A stretch of DNA of 28,720 nt from Faecalibacterium sp. CAG:74 (lineage in GTDB: Bacteria > Bacillota > Clostridia > Christensenellales > Aristaeellaceae): assembly GCA_000437595.1 (NCBI GenBank), contig FR899854.1, positions 39,207-67,926 on the forward strand, given 5' to 3'. Of this stretch, positions 23,082-28,720 are shown in pieces. The position numbers were made by a program, and so were the translations under genes. The number at the start of each line of letters is the position of its first letter. Within the stretch, counting starts at the first letter, position 1. A model generated the notes under the pieces. That model searched no databases, was not told the DNA's origin, and was given only the letters and a program-made list of their open reading frames with translations.

Positions 23082-24020
23082 ATGCAGAATAATCTTGTGA
23101 TGACCTCCTCGCCCCACCTGCGCGACCATAGCAGCACGCAGCGCATCATGCAGGAGGTTTGTCTGGCGCTGCTGCCGGCTGGCATTGCGGGCGTTATCAT
23201 CTTCGGCTGGAGCGCGCTGATGCTCATCTGCGTGTCCGTGGCAACCTGTGTTCTATCTGAATTTGTGTGGGAAAAGCTGACGAAGCAGACGGTGACGATT
23301 GGCGACTGGAGCGCCGTCGTGACGGGTCTGCTGCTGGCGTACAACCTCCCGGCGAACGCGCCGTGGTGGCTGGCGGTGGTCGGCGGCGTGATTGCCATCG
23401 TCCTCGTCAAGCAAATGTTCGGCGGCATCGGCAGCAACTTCATGAACCCGGCGCTGACCGCGCGCGCGATTCTGTTCGTCAGCTGGTCTGCGCTGATGAG
23501 CAGCTATCCGCAGTCCAACTTCGTCGTGGATGCGACGACCTCCGCAACGCCCCTCGGCTTGCTGAGCAAGGGCGTTTCCGGCGTGAACTTTATGGATCTG
23601 CTGCTGGGCAACTGCGGCGGTGTGCTGGGCGAAACCTGCAAGCTGGCGATTCTCGTCGGCGGCATTTACCTGTGCGTCCGCAAGATTGCTGACTGGCGCA
23701 TCCCGGTGTCCTTCATCGCGACCGTGTTCGTCTGCTACCTGATTAAGGATGGCGCTGAAATGGCGATTTATCAGGTATTTGCGGGCGGCTTGATGCTCGG
23801 CGCGTTCTTCATGGCGACTGACTATGCGACCAGCCCGGTGACGGTGCCTGGCCGCGTGATCATGGGCATTGGCTGCGGTCTGCTGCTGTTCATCATCCGT
23901 GCCTACGCGAACTACCCCGAAGGCTGCTCCTTCGCGATTCTGTTCATGAACGTCTGCACGCCCCTGATTGACCGCTTCACCGCGCCGCATCCGTTTGGGG
24001 AGGTGAAAAAGCATGGCTAA
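23082..24020 (+). CDS. rnfD: Rnf complex subunit RnfD
   Basis: RnfD is an integral membrane subunit that carries a covalent FMN in known Rnf complexes. The 312-residue protein begins with SPHLRDHSSTQRIMQEV, as usual for RnfD/NqrB, and has about nine hydrophobic segments. FGGIGSNFMNPALTAR is conserved, and TSATPLG contains the likely flavin-bearing Thr156. It follows rnfC by 4 bases and overlaps rnfE by 8 bases (GTGAAAAAGCATGGCTAA). In the usual rnfCDGEAB order, rnfG would lie exactly at this junction; there is no room for it. Confidence 0.95.
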   Translation: MQNNLVMTSSPHLRDHSSTQRIMQEVCLALLPAGIAGVIIFGWSALMLICVSVATCVLSEFVWEKLTKQTVTIGDWSAVVTGLLLAYNLPANAPWWLAVVGGVIAIVLVKQMFGGIGSNFMNPALTARAILFVSWSALMSSYPQSNFVVDATTSATPLGLLSKGVSGVNFMDLLLGNCGGVLGETCKLAILVGGIYLCVRKIADWRIPVSFIATVFVCYLIKDGAEMAIYQVFAGGLMLGAFFMATDYATSPVTVPGRVIMGIGCGLLLFIIRAYANYPEGCSFAILFMNVCTPLIDRFTAPHPFGEVKKHG

Positions 24021-24639
24021 TCAGAAGAAAACCTTCATGAGTGTCCTGCTGAATGGCCTGATTTGGGAGAATCCGACGTTTGTACTGATGCTGGGTATGT
24101 GCCCGACGCTGGCCATCACCACGTCCGGCATGAACGGCATCGGCATGGGTCTGGCGGTCACGGCTGTGCTGATTTTCTCGAATCTGTTCATCAGCCTGCT
24201 GCGCAACATCATCCAGGACAGCGTGCGCATTCCGGCGTACATCATCATCATCGCGTCCTTCGTGACGATGATTGACATGCTGCTCAAGGCGTTCCTGCCG
24301 GATTTGTCGCAGGCGCTGGGCATGTTTATCCCGCTGATTGTTGTCAACTGCATCATCTTTGCCCGTGCGGAGTCCTTCGCGTCTAAGAATCCGCCGGTGC
24401 TGAGCATTGCGGACGGCCTGGGCATGGGGCTGGGCTTCACCTTCGCCATCACGCTGCTGTCCGTCATTCGTGAGCTGCTGGGCAACGGTACGTTCTTTGG
24501 TCTGCAGGTGATGCCCGCCAGCTATCAGCCGATGGGTATCATGACGCAGGTTCCCGGCGGCTTCATCACGCTGGGTCTGCTGCTGATTCTGGTCAATGCA
24601 CTGTCGAATAAGTCGAAAAAGAAGGGGGCGGCAGCATGA
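24013..24639 (+). CDS. rnfE: Rnf complex subunit RnfE
   Basis: This 208-residue protein belongs to the RnfE/NqrD family, with six membrane segments. The N-terminal LIWENPTFVLMLGMCPTLA carries the conserved Cys near the membrane centre that, together with the one in RnfA, is known to bind an intramembrane iron-sulphur centre in Rnf/Nqr. SVRIPAYIIIIASFVT and GLGFTFAITLLSVIRELLG are also typical. GGGGAGG precedes ATG 24013. It overlaps rnfD by 8 bases and rnfA by 4, so translation is tightly coupled. It is not RnfG: it lacks a signal anchor followed by a soluble FMN-binding domain. Confidence 0.94.
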   Translation: MANQKKTFMSVLLNGLIWENPTFVLMLGMCPTLAITTSGMNGIGMGLAVTAVLIFSNLFISLLRNIIQDSVRIPAYIIIIASFVTMIDMLLKAFLPDLSQALGMFIPLIVVNCIIFARAESFASKNPPVLSIADGLGMGLGFTFAITLLSVIRELLGNGTFFGLQVMPASYQPMGIMTQVPGGFITLGLLLILVNALSNKSKKKGAAA

Positions 24640-25226
24640 GCAACATTTGGGCGAATCTGCTGACGATTCTTGTCGGCGGTCTGCTGGTCAATAACTTTGT
24701 CATGAACCGCTTCCTCGGTTGCTGCCCGTTCCTCGGCGTTTCCAAGCAGTACGACACGGCGAAGGGCATGTCGATGGCGGTTATCTTCGTCATGACGCTC
24801 GCCAGCTTCATTACTTGGTTCGTGCAGCACCTGATTCTGGTGCCGCTGCACCTGGAATACATGCAGACGATTGCGTTCATCCTCGTCATTGCCGTGCTGG
24901 TCGGCATTGTGGAAATGGCGCTGAAGAAAATTTCCCCCTCGCTGTATCAGTCGCTGGGCGTGTACCTGCCGCTCATCACCACTAACTGCGCTGTGCTGGG
25001 CGTGGCGATTCTGAACGTGGATAATGGCTACAACCTGCTGGAAAGCACGTTCAACGGCTTCTGCGCGGCGGCGGGCTTCGGTCTGGCGATGATTCTCTTC
25101 TCCTGCATCCGCGAGCGTCTGGCGCTTGCGAACATGCCCAAGTGGATGAACGGCTTCCCCGGCGCGCTGATTACGGCGGGTCTGATGGCGATTGCGTTCA
25201 TGGGCTTCGGCGGCTTAATCGGCTGA
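24636..25226 (+). CDS. rnfA: Rnf complex subunit RnfA
   Basis: This 196-residue protein belongs to the RnfA/NqrE family, with six membrane segments. VNNFVMNRFLGCCPFLGVSK holds the conserved Cys of the first half and PLITTNCAVLGVAILN that of the second half. RnfA and RnfE are related by inverted topology and form the membrane core of the ion path. ATG 24636 overlaps the rnfE stop by 4 bases. Its length is normal. Confidence 0.95.
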   Translation: MSNIWANLLTILVGGLLVNNFVMNRFLGCCPFLGVSKQYDTAKGMSMAVIFVMTLASFITWFVQHLILVPLHLEYMQTIAFILVIAVLVGIVEMALKKISPSLYQSLGVYLPLITTNCAVLGVAILNVDNGYNLLESTFNGFCAAAGFGLAMILFSCIRERLALANMPKWMNGFPGALITAGLMAIAFMGFGGLIG

Positions 25227-25239
25227 GGAGGGAAGGCGG

Positions 25240-26067
25240 ATGACGGTTGTGAATATCCTCATTGCGGCGGTTGCGCTGGGCCTGATGGGGTTGCTCTTCG
25301 GTCTGCTGCTGATGGGCACGGAGAAGGTCTTTGCCATTCCGGCGGATGAAAAGCGTGACGCTGTGCGCGCTGCGCTTCCGGGCGCGAACTGCGGCGCCTG
25401 CGGCTATCCCGGCTGCGATGGCTGTGCTGATGCGATTGCTTGCGGCAAAGCGCCCGTGAATGCCTGCCCGGTTGGCGGCAAGCCCGTTGCGGACAAGATT
25501 TCCGCGATTATGGGCAATGCGGAAGCAGCAGACGCCGTTCGCAAGGTCGCCAGCGTAATCTGCCAAGGTGATTCCGAGCATTGCAAGGAGAAGTTTGAGT
25601 ACCGCGGCATTCAGGACTGCGTGGCGGCATCTGTCGTCAATGACGGCAACAAGGCTTGCAAGTTCGCGTGCCTTGGTCTGGGCACCTGCGTGCGCGTCTG
25701 TCCGTTCGACGCGATTCATGTCGACCCGGTGAAAAAGATTGCCGTGGTGGACGACGGGAAGTGTGTCGCGTGCGGCAAGTGCGTGGCGATTTGCCCTAAG
25801 GGTGTGCTGAGTCTGCGTCCGGTGACGGAGGATGTGACGGTTCGCTGCCGCAACACTGAGCCCGCCAAGAAGGTGCTGTCTGCCTGCTCGACTGGCTGTA
25901 TTCACTGCGGCAAGTGCTTCCGCTCCTGCCCGCATGGTGCGATTACGATGACGAACGGTCTGCCAGTCATTGATCAGAGCAAGTGCCAGCACTGCATGGC
26001 GTGTGCGGACGCTTGCCCGACGAAGGCAATGTGGGCGAACTTCGACAAGCGGAAGGTTTCCGCGTAA
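25240..26067 (+). CDS. rnfB: Rnf complex subunit RnfB
   Basis: RnfB is the iron-sulphur subunit that receives electrons from ferredoxin. The 275-residue protein has an N-terminal membrane anchor (about 3-26), a first Cys-rich motif GANCGACGYPGCDGCADAI, then CKFACLGLGTCVRVCPFDAI, CVACGKCVAICPKGV, CIHCGKCFRSCPHGAI and CQHCMACADACPTKAM. These give about five 4Fe-4S sites. It is shorter than some acetogen RnfB proteins with more clusters. GAGGAGGG lies upstream of ATG 25240, and rnfA ends 13 bases before. A terminator follows 11 bases after the stop, so rnfB ends the operon and no rnfG follows it. Confidence 0.95.
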   Translation: MTVVNILIAAVALGLMGLLFGLLLMGTEKVFAIPADEKRDAVRAALPGANCGACGYPGCDGCADAIACGKAPVNACPVGGKPVADKISAIMGNAEAADAVRKVASVICQGDSEHCKEKFEYRGIQDCVAASVVNDGNKACKFACLGLGTCVRVCPFDAIHVDPVKKIAVVDDGKCVACGKCVAICPKGVLSLRPVTEDVTVRCRNTEPAKKVLSACSTGCIHCGKCFRSCPHGAITMTNGLPVIDQSKCQHCMACADACPTKAMWANFDKRKVSA

Positions 26068-26078
26068 TTTGAGATTAG

Positions 26079-26118
26079 AAAAGGACGTGCTGCTGCGAAA
26101 GGCTGGCACGTCCTTTTT
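26079..26118 (+). terminator. Rho-independent terminator after rnfB
   Basis: AAAAGGACGTGC (26079-26090) pairs perfectly with GCACGTCCTTTT (26106-26117), with a 15-base loop and a T tract to 26118. It closes the rnf operon. Confidence 0.93.
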
Positions 26119-26167
26119 GATGTGTTGCAATGCGCCTAAAGAGGGAATTGCAGGGGAGTGTGGCTAT

Positions 26168-26301
26168 GGTTGCAAGCCCGCCTGGTCGGTCGCGCCCAAT
26201 CGGCGCGACAATGTGGAGCTGGTCGAGATTGCGGCTTGGGGGCGCTCCAGCGGGAGCGCAAAGTTACAACCGCTGCGCTGAAAGCGCTTCGCTGTTCAGC
26301 G
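26168..26301. ncRNA. Candidate structured RNA between rnfB and GH53 (nested inverted repeats)
   Basis: The gene-free stretch 26119-26352 holds a dense set of inverted repeats. GGTTG (26168-26172) can pair with CAACC (26267-26271). Directly inside it CAAGCC (26173-26178) pairs with GGCTTG (26233-26238), enclosing the hairpin GTCGCGCC/GGCGCGAC (26189-26196 with 26202-26209). A second hairpin GCGCTCC/GGAGCGC (26242-26248 with 26253-26259) lies between the outer arms, and a third, CGCTGAAAGCG with CGCTGTTCAGCG (26276-26286 with 26290-26301), follows. No protein family is seen in any frame and no clear promoter is visible on either strand. It may be a small RNA, the 3' end of the GH53 transcript, or a mobile-element remnant. 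Strand is undetermined. Confidence 0.4.
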
Positions 26302-26352
26302 TCGGGTGGCGGAGTTGACTTCGCTATCATACTTCTTCCGCGTGTTGCTCTT

Positions 26353-27549
26353 TTATTCACCACGCAAAATATTCGGAAGCGAAAGCGTCCATGCCGGTGT
26401 CCCATCCACCTCAAACAGCGCCTGATTCTCCCATGCGCATCCACCGAACCATGCACCCGCGTCCTGCGGATCATAGCCACCTGCATAGCTGCTCGCCCAG
26501 CCCGAACCGAACTGTTCCCACAGCTTACTCTGTTCTTCCCAGCTATTTCCCGGCACCGGAATCCACGCCGGTTCCCAATAGCAGACGCCGAGTGCGCCTG
26601 CCTGAACCGCCGTTTCGACCGTCTCGCGGAAATCCGCCGCCTGACCGTCGCGGGAAATATCCTGCTTCATGTCGCACCACTCATTCGGGACGCTGTTCGG
26701 GTGTGTATCGAGGTTATTCGTCGTAAACGGATAGGCTGTTTCGGCGATGAACACATCTTTGCCGAAATTTTCGCGCACGTCTGCCATCAGTTCTGACAAA
26801 TTCTCCAGCGAACCATGCCAATAGCTGTAATAACTGTACGCCATCACGTCGAAATCAACCGGCGTATCGCCCTCGCAGACCTCGCGGATGTACTTCTTTG
26901 CGTCCGATTGACTGACGTTGGTGAAATGCACTGCCACCAGCGCATCGGGCAGGGTTGCGCGGACAGCGGCGCTTCCGGCGTTCATCAGCTGATTGCGCCC
27001 ATTTGTGCTCCATTCGCCCGCCATGCCGCCGTTAATCTCGTTGCCGACCTGCACCATCCAGATGTCCACGCCCGTTGCGGCAATCTGCGTCAGCGCATCC
27101 GTCGTGAAGGCGTAGAGTGCGCTGCACTTCTGCGTCAAATCCATCGTGACCCACTTCTTCGGGGACATTTGCTTCGCGGGGTCAGCCCAGAAGTCGCTGT
27201 AATGGAAGTCAACGATGAGCGACAGTCCGGCTTCCTTGCATCGGCGGGCGATTTCCACCGCGTTCGCCACGCCGCAGTTGCCGCCGCCGTAGCCTCTGCC
27301 GTCCTCGTCGAATGGGTTGTTCCAAACGCGGACGCGCACGGTGTCCCAGCCTGCTTCCTTCAGCAGGACGAACAAGTCTGTCGGCTCGCCGTCGCGGTTG
27401 CGGTACACAACGCCGCTGTTTTCCTCGCTCAGCACGGTGGAAACATCCGCGCCGAAGTGGAAAGATGCAGGGAAGGCATCATCCTCCGCGAGTGCCAAAT
27501 GTGGCAAAAGCAGGGTAGCAGACAACAAACAAGCGAGTAGCCTCTTCAC
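26353..27549 (-). CDS. Secreted GH53 endo-beta-1,4-galactanase
   Basis: GH53 enzymes cut the beta-1,4-galactan side chains of pectin (arabinogalactan type I). The 398-residue protein begins with a signal peptide (KRLLACLLSATLLLPHLALA, probable cleavage after residue 21), so it is exported. The TIM barrel starts at FHFGADVS and includes TVRVRVWNNPFDEDG and DFHYSDFWADPAKQ. The acid/base residue is Glu171 in VGNEINGG and the nucleophile is Glu270 in FIAETAYP. No cell-wall anchor or carbohydrate-binding domain follows, so it is probably released or loosely held. The start is GTG 27549, with AAGGAGG 7 bases upstream. It stands alone, divergent from ppdK, under a near-consensus promoter. Confidence 0.95.
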   Translation of the reverse strand: MKRLLACLLSATLLLPHLALAEDDAFPASFHFGADVSTVLSEENSGVVYRNRDGEPTDLFVLLKEAGWDTVRVRVWNNPFDEDGRGYGGGNCGVANAVEIARRCKEAGLSLIVDFHYSDFWADPAKQMSPKKWVTMDLTQKCSALYAFTTDALTQIAATGVDIWMVQVGNEINGGMAGEWSTNGRNQLMNAGSAAVRATLPDALVAVHFTNVSQSDAKKYIREVCEGDTPVDFDVMAYSYYSYWHGSLENLSELMADVRENFGKDVFIAETAYPFTTNNLDTHPNSVPNEWCDMKQDISRDGQAADFRETVETAVQAGALGVCYWEPAWIPVPGNSWEEQSKLWEQFGSGWASSYAGGYDPQDAGAWFGGCAWENQALFEVDGTPAWTLSLPNILRGE

Positions 27550-27606
27550 AATAACGCCTCCTTCTCACGAACAAAAACAGCAAATTCACGACGAAGTGAT
27601 GCCTTC

Positions 27607-27635
27607 ATTATATCAAAAAGGGTGTCTTGCGTCAA
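27607..27635 (-). promoter_or_regulatory. Promoter of the GH53 gene
   Basis: On the minus strand, TTGACG (27630-27635) and TATAAT (27607-27612) are separated by 17 bases, with a TGA extended -10. The start codon lies about 58 bases downstream of the -10. Confidence 0.9.
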
Positions 27636-27665
27636 GAAAATAGAAAAACATTGATTTTTGAAAGC

Positions 27666-27687
27666 AGCATGTAAATACTATCATGCT
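27666..27687. promoter_or_regulatory. Inverted repeat between the GH53 and ppdK promoters
   Basis: AGCATG (27666-27671) and CATGCT (27682-27687) form a 6-bp dyad with a 10-base centre. It lies 31 bases upstream of the GH53 -35 box and 41 bases upstream of the ppdK -35 box. It could be a regulator site but is short enough to occur by chance. Confidence 0.25.
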
Positions 27688-27727
27688 CGAAAACGCCCAA
27701 ATTCCCGCTGAAAATGTGAACAACATC

Positions 27728-27756
27728 TTGCAAAAAGCAACGAAAAATAGTATAAT
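27728..27756 (+). promoter_or_regulatory. Promoter of ppdK
   Basis: TTGCAA (27728-27733) and TATAAT (27751-27756) are 17 bases apart. Transcription should start near 27763, which leaves a 5' leader of about 120 bases. Confidence 0.85.
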
Positions 27757-27762
27757 CAAATA

Positions 27763-27883
27763 GGATAGCCAGCAGAATGTGTTTGCGATGGAGGAAGGGC
27801 ACGGTGTTTTCCGTGGCTAATTTCAGGCAAATGTTTTCTGCGCGGAAGTTTCTTCCGCAGTATGTAAAAAAGGAGTGTTTCCA
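27763..27883 (+). promoter_or_regulatory. 5' leader of ppdK with two hairpins
   Basis: The leader holds CACGG/CCGTG (27800-27804 with 27811-27815) and the stronger GCGGAAG/CTTCCGC (27842-27848 with 27852-27858, 3-base loop). The second ends 11 bases before the AAGGAG ribosome site. Neither is followed by a T tract. I recognise no known riboswitch class. The rest of the 27550-27883 gap holds the GH53 and ppdK promoters. Confidence 0.45.
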
Positions 27884-28720
27884 ATGGCGAAGAAGTATGT
27901 GTACCTCTTCAAGGAAGGCAACGCCAACATGCGTGAGCTGCTGGGCGGCAAGGGCGCGAACCTCGCTGAGATGACCAATCTCGGTATGCCCGTGCCTCAG
28001 GGCTTCACCGTCACCACCGAAGCCTGCACCCGGTATTATACCGACGGCAAGGTGATTGGTGACGATATCGTCGAGCAGATTTATGCTGCTCTGGCGGAGA
28101 CCGAAAAGGTGGCCGGCAAGAAGTTCGGCGACGACAAGGATCCTTTCCTTGTTTCTGTCCGCTCCGGCGCTCGTGCCTCCATGCCCGGCATGATGGATAC
28201 CATTCTGAATCTGGGCCTGACGGACGTGTCTGTTGTGGGTCTGGCAAACCTGACCAACAACCCGCATTTCGCGTATGACGCGTATCGCCGTTTCATCGCC
28301 ATGTTCTCTGACGTGGTTATGGAAATTCCGAAGAACGAATTTGAAGCGGTTCTGGACGAATTCAAGGAGAAGAAGGGCGTCAAGTACGACCGCGACCTCT
28401 CCGCGGATGACCTGAAGGAAGTCGTCGTTCGTTTCAAGGAAATCTACAAGAAGCACATGGGCGTGGACTTCCCGCAGGACCCCAAGGTTCAGCTGATGGA
28501 AGCCGTCAAGGCCGTGTTCCGTTCTTGGGACAACCCGCGTGCCATCTACTATCGCCGCATGAACGATATTCCGGGCGACTGGGGCACTGCCGTCAACGTG
28601 CAGTCCATGGTCTTCGGCAACATGGGCGAAACCTCCGGCACGGGCGTTGCCTTCACGCGCAACCCCTCCACGGGCGAAAAGAAGCTGTACGGTGAGTACC
28701 TGCTGAATGCTCAGGGCGAG
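27884..28720 (+). CDS. ppdK: Pyruvate, phosphate dikinase (N-terminal part, runs off window)
   Basis: PPDK interconverts pyruvate, ATP and phosphate with PEP, AMP and pyrophosphate. The 279 residues present are the N-terminal nucleotide-binding domain: LLGGKGANLAEMTNLGMPVPQGFTVTTEA, SVRSGARASMPGMMDTILNLGL, YRRFIAMFSDVVM, MNDIPGDWGTAVNVQSMVFG and TRNPSTGEKKLYGEYL all match the family. Full-length enzymes are near 870-890 residues, so the phosphohistidine and PEP-binding domains lie beyond the window. ATG 27884 has AAGGAG 8 bases upstream. The frame is open to the window edge with no defect. In anaerobes this enzyme often works in glycolysis in the direction of pyruvate formation. Confidence 0.97.
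   Translation, partial: MAKKYVYLFKEGNANMRELLGGKGANLAEMTNLGMPVPQGFTVTTEACTRYYTDGKVIGDDIVEQIYAALAETEKVAGKKFGDDKDPFLVSVRSGARASMPGMMDTILNLGLTDVSVVGLANLTNNPHFAYDAYRRFIAMFSDVVMEIPKNEFEAVLDEFKEKKGVKYDRDLSADDLKEVVVRFKEIYKKHMGVDFPQDPKVQLMEAVKAVFRSWDNPRAIYYRRMNDIPGDWGTAVNVQSMVFGNMGETSGTGVAFTRNPSTGEKKLYGEYLLNAQGE

Noticed and set aside
21569..23443. Minus-strand 624-residue ORF opposite rnfC
   Set aside because: It overlaps rnfC and the start of rnfD fully and shows no domain; shadow frame.
26130..26318. Small plus-strand ORFs across the inverted-repeat region after rnfB
   Set aside because: They have no good ribosome site, overlap each other in different frames and are unlike any family; the inverted repeats explain the region better.
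27777..27974. Upstream ORF in the ppdK leader
   Set aside because: There is no ribosome site before its ATG, and it runs far into ppdK in another frame.

Overview
The window looks like a chromosomal segment of a GC-rich Clostridia-type Firmicute (Bacillota), probably an anaerobic, plant-fibre-associated gut or rumen bacterium. This is inferred from a Met-type T-box leader in front of metG, a dxs-tlyA-nadK-argR-recN gene order, an Rnf ion pump, strong AGGAGG ribosome sites, TTGACA/TATAAT promoters, and three hemicellulase or pectinase genes (GH67, GH39, GH53). I cannot name the genus. No tRNA, rRNA, CRISPR array, insertion sequence or phage gene is visible.

Layout. 1-2234 (+): the end of an unrecognised beta-rich gene with a terminator, then a polytopic DUF6056-like membrane protein gene broken by an imperfect 38-bp tandem duplication. 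2271-7166: a divergent hemicellulose locus. GH67 alpha-glucuronidase and a GtrA-like protein are on the minus strand; a metallo-beta-lactamase-fold hydrolase and GH39 beta-xylosidase are on the plus strand. 7176-10290: a promoter, a T-box leader, metG and tatD, closed by a terminator. 10305-15439: fruK, a GNAT acetyltransferase, an alpha/beta hydrolase, a membrane-anchored MurF-like Mur ligase and ddl, closely spaced and apparently one transcript from the fruK promoter. 15541-21503: dxs-tlyA, then nadK-argR-recN from its own promoter. A related ~65-bp hairpin-forming repeat follows both ddl and tlyA. 21574-26118: an Rnf operon in the order rnfC-D-E-A-B, with its own promoter and terminator. 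26119-26352: a gene-free stretch rich in nested inverted repeats, a candidate structured RNA. 26353-27549 (-): a secreted GH53 endo-galactanase, divergent from 27884 onward (+), the first third of ppdK.

How the genes fit together. GH67 and GH39 remove glucuronic acid from, and hydrolyse, xylan oligosaccharides, and GH53 cuts pectic galactan outside the cell. FruK and PpdK belong to central sugar metabolism (PpdK interconverts PEP and pyruvate), and DXS draws pyruvate into isoprenoid precursors. Ddl and the MurF-like ligase point to peptidoglycan precursor synthesis. The Rnf complex would couple ferredoxin:NAD+ oxidoreduction to an ion gradient.

The strongest oddity is that the rnf operon has no rnfG: rnfD and rnfE overlap by 8 bp, exactly where rnfG normally sits. 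Other points of interest are the nested-hairpin region after rnfB, the paired intergenic repeats, the 38-bp frameshifting duplication, an ArgR-box-like half-site inside the promoter of the operon that encodes ArgR, and repeated palindromes around the rnf promoter and the rnfC GTG start.
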